DNA from: Planctomycetia bacterium
GTDB taxonomy: Bacteria > Planctomycetota > Planctomycetia > Gemmatales > HRBIN36
Length of the DNA: 64,000 nucleotides
Reading direction: 5' to 3'
Assembly: GCA_016795155.1 (NCBI GenBank)
Contig: JAEUIE010000059.1
Span: forward strand, 1-64,000
In this document: positions 18,795-25,638 of the stretch, piece by piece
Position numbering within the stretch: position 1 is the stretch's first letter
How the letters are laid out: every line of letters starts with the position of its first letter
Notes under the pieces: generated by a model
The model's input: only the letters and a program-made list of their open reading frames with translations
What the model was told of the DNA's origin: nothing
The model's database searches: none
Program-made: the position numbers and the translations under genes

Positions 18795-18831
18795 GAGCCA
18801 GGACGATTCTGATTGTCTTGGCTCTTTTTTT
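18795..18831 (+). terminator. Rho-independent terminator after propeller gene
   Basis: A 10-bp stem, GAGCCAGGAC with GTCTTGGCTC (one G-T pair), encloses a 10-base loop and is followed by seven T residues. It ends the transcript of the two propeller genes and separates them from the cytochrome gene. Confidence 0.9.
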
Positions 18832-18887
18832 ACGTCATGATACTAGTCTTGCCTTGCCTCCCTTTAACCTCAGCGCTTTGAAAACCT

Positions 18888-21884
18888 ATGCATCGATATC
18901 TCTGGCCTTGCATTGTTGTTGCCATCCCCTTATATCTCAATGCACAAGAGCCACCTCTGGTAGCCAATACTGAGGCCAAGTCGCCTGAAGAAGAAAAGAA
19001 ACTCTTCAAGTTGCCGCCAGGCTTTGAAGCTCAACTGGTAGCCAGCGAACCCGATATTGCCAAGCCCATGAACTTGGCGTTTGATGCCAAGGGAAGACTC
19101 TGGGTTACTTCCTCACTGGAATACCCGTTCCCGGCACAAGGGCGAGTTGGGCGAGACATGGTTCATGTTCTCGAAGACATTGCACCCGATGGCAAAGCCC
19201 GGAAAATTCACACCTTTGCCAAAGATCTGAACATCCCCATGGGCGTTCTGCCACAGAAAGATGGAGCGCTGGTTTTCAGCATTAACAGCCTGGATTTTTT
19301 CCAGGGTCCAGTCACATCTCTTTATCAAAGCAGGAAGAAACTGTACGGTGGCTTCGGCTTTCGCGATACCCACGGCATGATCAACAGTTTCACCATGGGT
19401 TACGACGGCTGGGTTTATGCCTGCCATGGCTATGCTAATGATTCTGCAACCCAGGGCAGCGATGGCCAGGTACTCAAAATGAATTCAGGCAACGTCTTTC
19501 GTTTTAAAACGGATGGAAGCCATGCAGAGATTTATACCAAAGGCCAGGTGAATCCGTTTGGACTCTGCTTTGACGCGATGGGCAACCTCTACAGCGCTGA
19601 TTGTCATACTAAACCTATGACACAACTGATTCGCGGCACCTGTTACGACAGTTTTGGCAAACCTCACGATGGGTTGGGCTATGGTCCCAACATGATGGGG
19701 CATCTGCACGATTCCACCGGCCTTTGCGGCATTATTTATTACGATGCTGATGCTTACCCCAAGGCTTACCGGGATACCATGTTCGTCTGCAATGTGGTGA
19801 CCTGCCGTATCAATCACGACAAACTGGAATTCAAAGGCTCAACGCCTGTCGCAGTTATACAACCCGATTTCATTACCAGTGATGATCCCTGGTATCGACC
19901 GGTGTACATGACCATAGGTCCTGATGGCTGCATCTACATTGCAGATTTTTACAATCGCATCATCGGGCATTATGAAGTACCCCTGACACATCCTGGTCGT
20001 GACCGTACCCGTGGGCGAATCTGGCGCATCGTTTACAAGGGCGATGATGCAAAGGCAACGCCAGCGCCCGAAGGTGGCAACCTGCTGGAAAGAAGTGCTA
20101 ACACTGTTTTGGAAGCCTTCTCCCATCCTAATATCGCTATTCGCATGCAGGCACTGAACGTGGCAGTTGAACGTGGAAAGGAAAACGCATCAGCGTTCAA
20201 GCGATTGGGCTTTAAGCCACGAAACCCAGATGAACATGCCATATACCTCTGGGCTCAGCATCGATTAAGGGCACTCGAAAAGGATGAACTGCACAAGGCA
20301 TTGTCGGAAGGTGATGCGAAAGTGCAGACACATGCTTTGCGAATGATGGCCGAGAATGCTGATCTTAGCGAAAGTGAATTGAAATTGGTTGTTTCCAAAC
20401 TGAAAGCCGATTCCCCATTTGTACAGCGGCAGGCAGCGGAAACACTTGGACTGCAATCACACTACCATGAAGAAATTCTGCAAGCCCTGTTGAATGCTCG
20501 CCAGGCGGCATCAAAAGAAGACACGCATCTGATCCATACCATCCGTATTGCTCTCCGCAACATGCTTGCCCGAATTCCGCAGGAGAGCATCGCTGGACTC
20601 TCGCCACCAGATACTCAGCAACTGCGGGACATCACATTAGGAATCGCCAGTGCAACGGGTGGCAAACTGGCGTTACAGTGTCTTCAGCAAGCCAGCGATT
20701 GGTCAAATCTTCTCCCACCTTTGGCAGCACACGCATCTCGCTACGCATCCGACCATAGTACCGACATTCATAAACTTGGTAAACGCTATGGATCACAACT
20801 GCCGCAGTACACTGCCTTTCTGCAAGCAGAGATTCAGGGGCTGCGTGAAGCAGGTAAACCCATACCGGGCGAAATCAGGTATGATGCCCAGAAATTTGTA
20901 ACTAGTCTGTGTCAACATACTGAGCCGGGCATGGTGCAATTAGGCATTGATCTATGCACCAACGCCAGGCTGACTGATCAGTTTGACACACTGGCGAATG
21001 TCGTACAGCAAGCCAAGTTACCTGCAGCTCAGCGTTCTGCAGCAGTCAATGCCCTTTCCGCGCTGGATGCTAGCAAGGCTGAATCACTTCTGATTGCTTA
21101 TATCACACAAACCGATTTACCTGCCGAAGTGCGTGAGAAGGCAGCCAGCCTGGCTGCCGGGCTGAACAAACCTGCGGTGCGTGAACAGTTGTTTGCAGCA
21201 CTTCTCGTGGTACCCAGCAGGCTGGCCAATGTCATTGCCTACACACTGGCCAACACTCCACCAGGTGCTGACGCTCTTTTGCAGGTTGTTGAGAAAGGCA
21301 AAGTTCCGCCAGCTATCCTGCTGACTACTTCAGTGCAGTCCCGCATTATGAATCACAACCGTCAGGATTTTCGTGAACGCTACGCCAGGCTGACTCAGGG
21401 GCTGCCACCGGCAGATATCAAGCTGGCCGAACTTGTTGCCCAGCGTAGCAGCCAATTTACAACCAGCAAACCAAACGCTACGCGTGGCGCAGCATTATTC
21501 AAACAGCATTGCTTCAACTGTCATCAGCTTGCCAATGAAGGCGCCAAAGTAGGCCCGCAACTCGATGGCGTGGGTATTCGCGGTGTTGAGCGACTGCTGG
21601 AAGATATTCTTGACCCTAACCGCAATGTCGATCAGGCCTTCCGGGCAACCGTGGTTGTGCTGAAAGATGGCAGAACACTCAACGGTCTTAAAGTACGCGA
21701 AGAAGGCAACATTGTCGTCATGGTTGATGCACAAGGCAAGGAACAGAAATTTGACAAGAACGACGTGGAGGAAAGCAAGATCACTAATCTTTCACCCATG
21801 CCTGCCACTTTTGATACGCAACTGAAGCCGGAAGAACTCAATGATCTTCTGGCGTATCTGCTCTCACAACGCGTGGCTAAATAG
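18888..21884 (+). CDS. PVC-type membrane-bound dehydrogenase-like cytochrome c
   Basis: This encodes 998 residues. A signal peptide (about 1-20) leads to a beta-propeller domain (about 40-390) of the TIGR02604 'membrane-bound dehydrogenase' type ('LPPGFEAQLVASEPDIAKPM', 'MNLAFDAKGRLWV'). A HEAT-like alpha-helical region occupies about 400-860. The C-terminal domain carries a single haem c site, CFNCH near residue 877, within 'GAALFKQHCFNCHQLANEGA', the PVC haem-binding domain. These multidomain cytochromes are abundant in planctomycetes and are thought to oxidise sugars or related compounds in the periplasm; the substrate is unknown. It stands alone after a terminator. Confidence 0.93.
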   Translation: MHRYLWPCIVVAIPLYLNAQEPPLVANTEAKSPEEEKKLFKLPPGFEAQLVASEPDIAKPMNLAFDAKGRLWVTSSLEYPFPAQGRVGRDMVHVLEDIAPDGKARKIHTFAKDLNIPMGVLPQKDGALVFSINSLDFFQGPVTSLYQSRKKLYGGFGFRDTHGMINSFTMGYDGWVYACHGYANDSATQGSDGQVLKMNSGNVFRFKTDGSHAEIYTKGQVNPFGLCFDAMGNLYSADCHTKPMTQLIRGTCYDSFGKPHDGLGYGPNMMGHLHDSTGLCGIIYYDADAYPKAYRDTMFVCNVVTCRINHDKLEFKGSTPVAVIQPDFITSDDPWYRPVYMTIGPDGCIYIADFYNRIIGHYEVPLTHPGRDRTRGRIWRIVYKGDDAKATPAPEGGNLLERSANTVLEAFSHPNIAIRMQALNVAVERGKENASAFKRLGFKPRNPDEHAIYLWAQHRLRALEKDELHKALSEGDAKVQTHALRMMAENADLSESELKLVVSKLKADSPFVQRQAAETLGLQSHYHEEILQALLNARQAASKEDTHLIHTIRIALRNMLARIPQESIAGLSPPDTQQLRDITLGIASATGGKLALQCLQQASDWSNLLPPLAAHASRYASDHSTDIHKLGKRYGSQLPQYTAFLQAEIQGLREAGKPIPGEIRYDAQKFVTSLCQHTEPGMVQLGIDLCTNARLTDQFDTLANVVQQAKLPAAQRSAAVNALSALDASKAESLLIAYITQTDLPAEVREKAASLAAGLNKPAVREQLFAALLVVPSRLANVIAYTLANTPPGADALLQVVEKGKVPPAILLTTSVQSRIMNHNRQDFRERYARLTQGLPPADIKLAELVAQRSSQFTTSKPNATRGAALFKQHCFNCHQLANEGAKVGPQLDGVGIRGVERLLEDILDPNRNVDQAFRATVVVLKDGRTLNGLKVREEGNIVVMVDAQGKEQKFDKNDVEESKITNLSPMPATFDTQLKPEELNDLLAYLLSQRVAK

Positions 21885-21890
21885 CAATGG

Positions 21891-22673
21891 TTATTCAGTA
21901 ACGGCAACTGGTACTGTCAGGCTTGCTGTACGTGCATTATGCTTGTCCACTGCCTTGAAGACAACTTGATACTTTCCAGCCTTATCCAGGGGTAAGTCAA
22001 AACGGAGTTGGAGCGGTTCATTGGTGCTGACATCCGTGAAGGCGCTGGTTTGCGGCTTACCCAGTGTTTTGCCCTGGCTATCCTGAACTTCGAGAGTTAT
22101 TTCGAGCGAACCGTTGCCGTCCTTACCTTTGCTGAGACCAACTGCATTCAGCGACATGGACATCACTTCTCCCACACAGCCTGTGCAGGGCGTTTCACTT
22201 TGCCCGAGCGGCCCGCGGCCAGTCTGTAATCGAATCAGGCCAAACCCGGCTGGAAGAACTTTATAGGCCTGTTCAACAGTTACGTTAGTCTTGGCAATCA
22301 TGTCGCCCAATACTAGCTTGGCTTTGTAATTGCCGGCTGGTTGATCAAGAGGAATTGCCAGGCGAAATGCAAATCGGCTCGAACCACCAGCCATCACTCC
22401 CAGCCTGGCTGGGCTCATGCCATAATCTTCCGAGCCAATCAGTTTTCCGGTACTATCTTCCACCATCAGCTTGGCCGAAAATCGATAGCGTCCTTCTTCA
22501 TCAAGCTTGAAACCTGCAACATCGAATGTGACGTGCATGACATCGCCTGGCAGGTAGCTGGCATCGGATCGAATCGGCCCCAGGTCAACCAGTGTTGGCC
22601 TGACTTTGCTGACCACCAGCTTGCCATCCGTTTGAGGCATTGCACACAACAGCAGACATACTACAGACCACAT
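21891..22673 (-). CDS. Secreted protein of unknown function with Ig-like beta domains
   Basis: This encodes 260 residues with a short N-terminal signal (MWSVVCLLLCAMPQTDG). Two beta-rich segments (about 20-130 and 150-260) each resemble CARDB or Ig-like domains, with 'YLPGDVMHVTFDVAGFKLDE' and 'RFDLPLDKAGKYQVVFKAVD'. A CTGC pair in the middle could bind a metal or form a disulfide. It converges on the cytochrome gene with only six bases between stops. I do not recognise a named family. Confidence 0.7.
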   Translation of the reverse strand: MWSVVCLLLCAMPQTDGKLVVSKVRPTLVDLGPIRSDASYLPGDVMHVTFDVAGFKLDEEGRYRFSAKLMVEDSTGKLIGSEDYGMSPARLGVMAGGSSRFAFRLAIPLDQPAGNYKAKLVLGDMIAKTNVTVEQAYKVLPAGFGLIRLQTGRGPLGQSETPCTGCVGEVMSMSLNAVGLSKGKDGNGSLEITLEVQDSQGKTLGKPQTSAFTDVSTNEPLQLRFDLPLDKAGKYQVVFKAVDKHNARTASLTVPVAVTE

Positions 22674-22728
22674 GACCAGGCTCCTGACAACGGGTTAGAT
22701 GGTTTGTTGTATGAAGCTGAAGCCCCAA

Positions 22729-22763
22729 GAGAAAACGAGACAACCACATGGGCTGTCTCGTTT
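22729..22763 (-). terminator. Terminator after the small Gly/Cys-rich protein gene
   Basis: AAACGAGACA and TGTCTCGTTT form a 10-bp stem around an 11-base loop. On the minus strand the stem is followed by TTTTCTCT, so it terminates the gene ending at 22777. Confidence 0.8.
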
Positions 22764-22776
22764 CTGGATGAACAAC

Positions 22777-23067
22777 TTATCGGCAGCGGCCGCCTCGGCA
22801 GGTGCCGGAGTAGATCACTGTGCCGGTGGTTACCGGGGTCGTGGTGGTGGTAGTATTGCCTTCCACCTTGGTGGCTGGCTTGCTTTCGACAACCTGGCCG
22901 CAGCTTCCAGTGCTGCAGTTGCTGGCGGTGCCACAGGTGTTGTTGGTCGTGCAGCTTCCATCGCTGCAGCCACGAACACGACGGCCTCGGCGGCCACCTG
23001 CATCGGCATCGACTGTCAGCATACCTGCCACTGCCAAAGCGAGTGCAAAAACTTTCCAAGATTTCAT
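22777..23067 (-). CDS. Small secreted Cys/Gly/Arg-rich protein
   Basis: This encodes 96 residues from the ATG at 23067, six bases after GGAG; the longer frame from 23103 has no advantage. A signal peptide (MKSWKVFALALAVAGMLTVDADA) is followed by 'GGRRGRRVRGCSDGSC', several further cysteines, a Thr-rich stretch, and a final 'CRGGRCR'. Six cysteines in about 70 mature residues point to an extracytoplasmic disulfide-linked protein. Similar short proteins are common in planctomycete envelopes, but no family name is certain. Confidence 0.75.
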   Translation of the reverse strand: MKSWKVFALALAVAGMLTVDADAGGRRGRRVRGCSDGSCTTNNTCGTASNCSTGSCGQVVESKPATKVEGNTTTTTTPVTTGTVIYSGTCRGGRCR

Positions 23068-23269
23068 GACATACTCCAACCTGTTCAACAAGGTGTTAAT
23101 CAAACGGGGCCAACAGGGACTGCTCCCGCAGAGTTGGGCAGGATATCTGATAAACTGCGAATGGCTAGTGAACGAGGAAAGATGCGAAGTTTTTAACGAT
23201 TGTATCGAATGAACATTGGCACAATTACCGATTATTTAACACTGAAAAAGCAATTATGCAACGATTTCA

Positions 23270-23941
23270 TCATTTCAATATTGTTGCAATCTGGTTCAAT
23301 GACTTTCGATGAATGTCTGGAACCTGTGCATCTAAAACAGGATGCCCCACCACCAGGAGCAGAAACGGACGTTCGAAGGCAGGTCGATTCAAAATCGCAT
23401 TCAGGAACTTCATGGGGCTGGGTGTATGCGTTAAAGTTGCCAACCCGGCCTGATGCAGACAGGTGATCAGCATACCCACCGCGATACCAGTAGATTCTAC
23501 TGCATAATAATGCTTGAGTTGCGATCCATCTTCCTTGAAGCCATAGGGTTGCACCATGCATGCAATCAGCCAGGGTGCGTCTTCCAGAAATGGTTTATTG
23601 CTATCGGTACCGAGTGGCTCCAAAGCAGCCAGCCATTCTGGTGGCGCCCGGTGAGCATAGAATTCCCGTTCCTCTTCCTCAGCAGCCAGGCGAATGGTTC
23701 GCTTGATATCGCGATTACTGATGGCCACAAAATGCCAGGGCTGCAGATTGGCCCCGCTGGGTGAGGTTCCAGCTGATCGGATTGCCGCTTCAATAACTGC
23801 CTGATCTACTGGCCGATTGCTGAAGTGCCTGACCGTACGCCGTTGATTCATTTGTTGATAAAAGAGTTCAGCACGCTGTAGCATTTCCGCATCAGAAAAA
23901 GACGGATGGTATGCCAAAGGAATTGTCACAGGCGGTTTCAT
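23270..23941 (-). CDS. Nitroreductase-family flavoprotein
   Basis: This encodes 223 residues. The FMN-binding nitroreductase fold is shown by 'RRTVRHFSNRPVDQAVIEAA' at about 34-53 and 'SGANLQPWHFVAISN' near 62-76, with a later 'AVGMLITCLHQAGLATLTHT' dimer and FMN segment. The order and the 'SPSGANLQPWHF' form resemble the iodotyrosine-deiodinase-like branch (BluB/IYD group). Such enzymes reduce nitro, quinone or halogenated aromatics using NAD(P)H. No partner gene suggests the substrate. Confidence 0.88.
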   Translation of the reverse strand: MKPPVTIPLAYHPSFSDAEMLQRAELFYQQMNQRRTVRHFSNRPVDQAVIEAAIRSAGTSPSGANLQPWHFVAISNRDIKRTIRLAAEEEEREFYAHRAPPEWLAALEPLGTDSNKPFLEDAPWLIACMVQPYGFKEDGSQLKHYYAVESTGIAVGMLITCLHQAGLATLTHTPSPMKFLNAILNRPAFERPFLLLVVGHPVLDAQVPDIHRKSLNQIATILK

Positions 23942-23973
23942 TTATCACCTCAATTCATACATTTCAGGAAATC

Positions 23974-24002
23974 GGCCACCTGCAGCACCTCGTGCGCGCG
24001 CC
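23974..24002 (+). repeat. GC-rich repeat, copy 1
   Basis: This 29-base segment, GGCC + two variable bases + CTGCAGCACC + a GC-alternating tail, matches 24107-24135 at 24 of 29 positions in the same orientation. The function is unknown. Confidence 0.6.
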
Positions 24003-24106
24003 TGTTTTTAAGGGGTTTTCATCGATGGATCGCTCTGCTTGACATTTTCATAGCTTCAACCATCGTGCACAGGAACATGTCTGGATTGGAGTCCTGACCC
24101 ACTATT

Positions 24107-24135
24107 GGCCTACTGCAGCACCCCGCGCGCGCACC
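24107..24135 (+). repeat. GC-rich repeat, copy 2
   Basis: This is the second copy of the segment at 23974-24002, 133 bases downstream in direct orientation, with the same CTGCAGCACC core and GCGCGC tail. Confidence 0.6.
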
Positions 24136-24221
24136 AGCCTGTCACATGGCAACTAAATGTAACTGAAAAATCGGCTGTCATCAGAATCAGGATAGCGTGT
24201 CCATCAACTCTATTAAATTTA

Positions 24222-24248
24222 TACATTTGTATAGTAAATACAAGTGTA
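24222..24248. promoter_or_regulatory. Tandem TACA-N2-TGTA operator boxes (CopY/BlaI/MecI type)
   Basis: TACATTTGTA at 24222-24231 and TACAAGTGTA at 24239-24248 are both exact matches to the TACAnnTGTA half-palindrome bound by CopY copper repressors and by BlaI/MecI repressors. Their centres are 17 bases apart. A TATAGT -10-like element overlaps the gap, so repressor binding would block transcription. They lie about 125 bases upstream of the HMA selenolipoprotein candidate. No BlaI/CopY gene is in the window. Confidence 0.65.
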
Positions 24249-24373
24249 CAAGTTTGAAAGCATTTTCAATTTTCCGATGGTTCCAGACATTGATATCCCT
24301 GAACCTGACCGGCGATTCGTGACGAACAACCAGTAGTGTGGCTTTTGATATTCATTTTCGTGAGGAACTTGTC

Positions 24374-24712
24374 ATGTATCGATTGTTCATTGCCGGATGT
24401 TGTGCAGTCGCATTGATCGGCTGCAGCGGATCGAGTGGTTCGGTTCAAAAAGGCGCCGTCTCCACTACGTTGGGTGAGGGAATAGAACTGGTAGTTCTGA
24501 ACCTTCCAGGCATGACATGAGGTGGCTGTGCCGCTTCGGTTCGAAGCGACCTGACCAAGGTAGAAGGCGTTAGCGACATACAGACCGATACCTCTACCCG
24601 TTTGTGCTCATTCCAATTGAAGAACAAGAATCTGGATCTGAAAGCCACACTGGATAAATTTGCCGAGACCAACACACATCTTGCAGGATGGAGCAAAGTG
24701 GAGAAGAAGTAG
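24374..24712 (+). CDS. Selenocysteine-containing HMA-domain lipoprotein (UGA read-through)
   Basis: Read straight through one in-frame UGA (24518-24520, codon 49), this is 112 residues ending at TAG. GAGG precedes the ATG by eight bases. The N-terminus is a lipoprotein signal, 'MYRLFIAGCCAVALIGC', with the lipobox cysteine at 17. The mature part is one heavy-metal-associated domain, 'IELVVLNLPGMT-U-GGCAASV', in which the UGA occupies the first cysteine of the canonical GMTCxxC metal site (UxxC). After the UGA the frame has no further stop and keeps HMA character ('VRSDLTKVEGVSDIQTDT' and a second beta-alpha unit). A SECIS-like hairpin follows the UGA, and a terminator follows the TAG. It probably binds Cu, Hg or another thiophilic ion, or acts as a redox protein. 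A premature stop in a decaying gene is the alternative. Confidence 0.82.
24521..24551 (+). promoter_or_regulatory. Putative bacterial SECIS element downstream of UGA
   Basis: Eleven bases after the UGA, CGCTTCG (24532-24538) pairs perfectly with CGAAGCG (24542-24548) around a GUU loop (24539-24541). An outer GGT (24521-24523) can pair with ACC (24549-24551). The distance from UGA to the apical loop is 18 bases, within the range known for bacterial SECIS hairpins read by SelB, and the loop begins with G followed by U as in known elements. The hairpin lies wholly within coding sequence. Confidence 0.75.
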
Positions 24713-24743
24713 CAACCCATGCGAAATGAAAACGCAATCACTC

Positions 24744-24776
24744 GCCACCAGCTTGCCTGACTGGTGGCTCATTTTT
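24744..24776 (+). terminator. Terminator after the selenoprotein candidate
   Basis: GCCACCAG and CTGGTGGC form an 8-bp stem around a 9-base loop, followed by TCATTTTT. It lies 32 bases after the TAG at 24712 and marks the transcript as probably monocistronic. Confidence 0.8.
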
Positions 24777-24791
24777 ATGCACAGTTATCTC

Positions 24792-25499
24792 TCAACACCT
24801 GATCGTTTTGCGTTTCTTATTCAGCGTACCACGCTTGATGGCTTTCTCAATGTACTCTGGGGCAAAGGGAACTTTGCAGGAAGTGTCGCCCATATCGACA
24901 TAGACTTCACCGATTTTTCTGGCAGTCTCCTTGGCGAAGTCCGACAATTCCTTGATGTAGCTGCCTACTGCGATGATGAATCCGTTCATGACGTAGCGAA
25001 CGCGATCAGGTTGTTTATTAATGGTGCGTTCAACCCGCTGCACGAGTTTTTTGAATTCCTTCAGATCGAGTTCTTCATCAGGTTTCACAGCTGCCAGGCC
25101 GCTGAGAGTTGCCCAACCTGAGGTGGCGATATCTTCTTTCTTGGAGTCGATCCACTGGAGCGCCAGTTCCCAGCCGTGATTGCCTTCTGCAGCAACCCAG
25201 GGGACGGTGTATTCACCAATCATGGGGTTCTTGGAATGTGTCACCCAACGTTGCAGATCTTTCTTCGTCATCTTCTGTTCATCAGCAATGAGGCCTGCCA
25301 GGTACATGGCATCACCAATGCCTGTGTCGAACAGATCCAGGGCAAGCTGGTAATCTTTCTTGATCTTCTTCTGATACTTTTTCAGTTCTTCGATTTTCAC
25401 TCCGAAGTAGGGCTCCTGCATGCCATGCCGCATCATGATCTTCTTGTAGGCATCACTTCCCAGTGGCCGGAGTTGCTCGACAATTTCTACAGCAGTCAT
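24792..25499 (-). CDS. DNA alkylation repair protein, AlkD-like HEAT-repeat family
   Basis: This encodes 235 residues, all predicted helical. 'MRHGMQEPYFGVKIEELKKY', 'DAMYLAGLIADE' and 'PWVAAEGNHGWELALQWIDS' match the HEAT-like repeat pattern of the AlkD/AlkC DNA alkylation repair family, which removes bulky N3 and N7 alkylpurines by base excision. Planctomycete members like this one are often only distantly related to AlkD, so glycosylase activity should not be assumed. The gene converges on the selenoprotein candidate. Confidence 0.8.
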   Translation of the reverse strand: MTAVEIVEQLRPLGSDAYKKIMMRHGMQEPYFGVKIEELKKYQKKIKKDYQLALDLFDTGIGDAMYLAGLIADEQKMTKKDLQRWVTHSKNPMIGEYTVPWVAAEGNHGWELALQWIDSKKEDIATSGWATLSGLAAVKPDEELDLKEFKKLVQRVERTINKQPDRVRYVMNGFIIAVGSYIKELSDFAKETARKIGEVYVDMGDTSCKVPFAPEYIEKAIKRGTLNKKRKTIRC

Positions 25500-25553
25500 G
25501 GCGGAATATCCATTTTGTCGTGGGGTTATATCTGGTTTAATATTATGGAGAAA

Positions 25554-25577
25554 CGTGGGTCATGATTGTATCGTGAC
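25554..25577 (+). repeat. REP-like palindrome, family 2, copy 1
   Basis: CGTGG is followed by GTCATGAT, a TGT loop, and ATCGTGAC: an 8-bp stem with one G-T pair and a 3-base loop. It faces the inverted copy at 25613-25637, so the two form a BIME-like pair between the AlkD-like gene and the VWA gene. Confidence 0.6.
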
Positions 25578-25612
25578 AGGCCTTTGCAATCGCTCAACGC
25601 ATTATCCACCAT

Positions 25613-25637
25613 GACACGTTGAAAACGTGTCCCACGG
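25613..25637 (-). repeat. REP-like palindrome, family 2, copy 2
   Basis: GACACGTT, a GAA loop and AACGTGTC form a perfect 8-bp stem followed by CCACGG. It lies immediately after the stop of the minus-strand VWA gene (25639) and is inverted relative to the copy at 25554-25577. It may also protect or terminate that transcript. Confidence 0.65.
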
Positions 25638-25638
25638 A

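Larger units (their letters stand above)
23942..24373. other. Intergenic region upstream of the selenoprotein candidate
   Basis: These 432 bases contain no credible coding sequence. They hold a pair of similar 29-base GC-rich repeats (23974-24002 and 24107-24135), an AT-rich segment at 24210-24260 with two TACA-N2-TGTA boxes, and then a leader of roughly 120 bases to the ATG at 24374. A TATAGT hexamer at 24230-24235, between the boxes, is a plausible -10 element; no convincing -35 was found. Confidence 0.6.

Noticed and set aside
24338-24520. Short frame ending at the UGA at 24518, taken as a complete 49-residue lipoprotein
   Set aside because: It would end exactly inside the HMA metal motif; the frame beyond the UGA is open, domain-like, and begins with a SECIS-like hairpin. 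Recoding explains the data better.
24532-24548. GGTTCGA resembling a tRNA T-loop
   Set aside because: No acceptor, D or anticodon arm can be built around it, and the segment lies within a coding frame.
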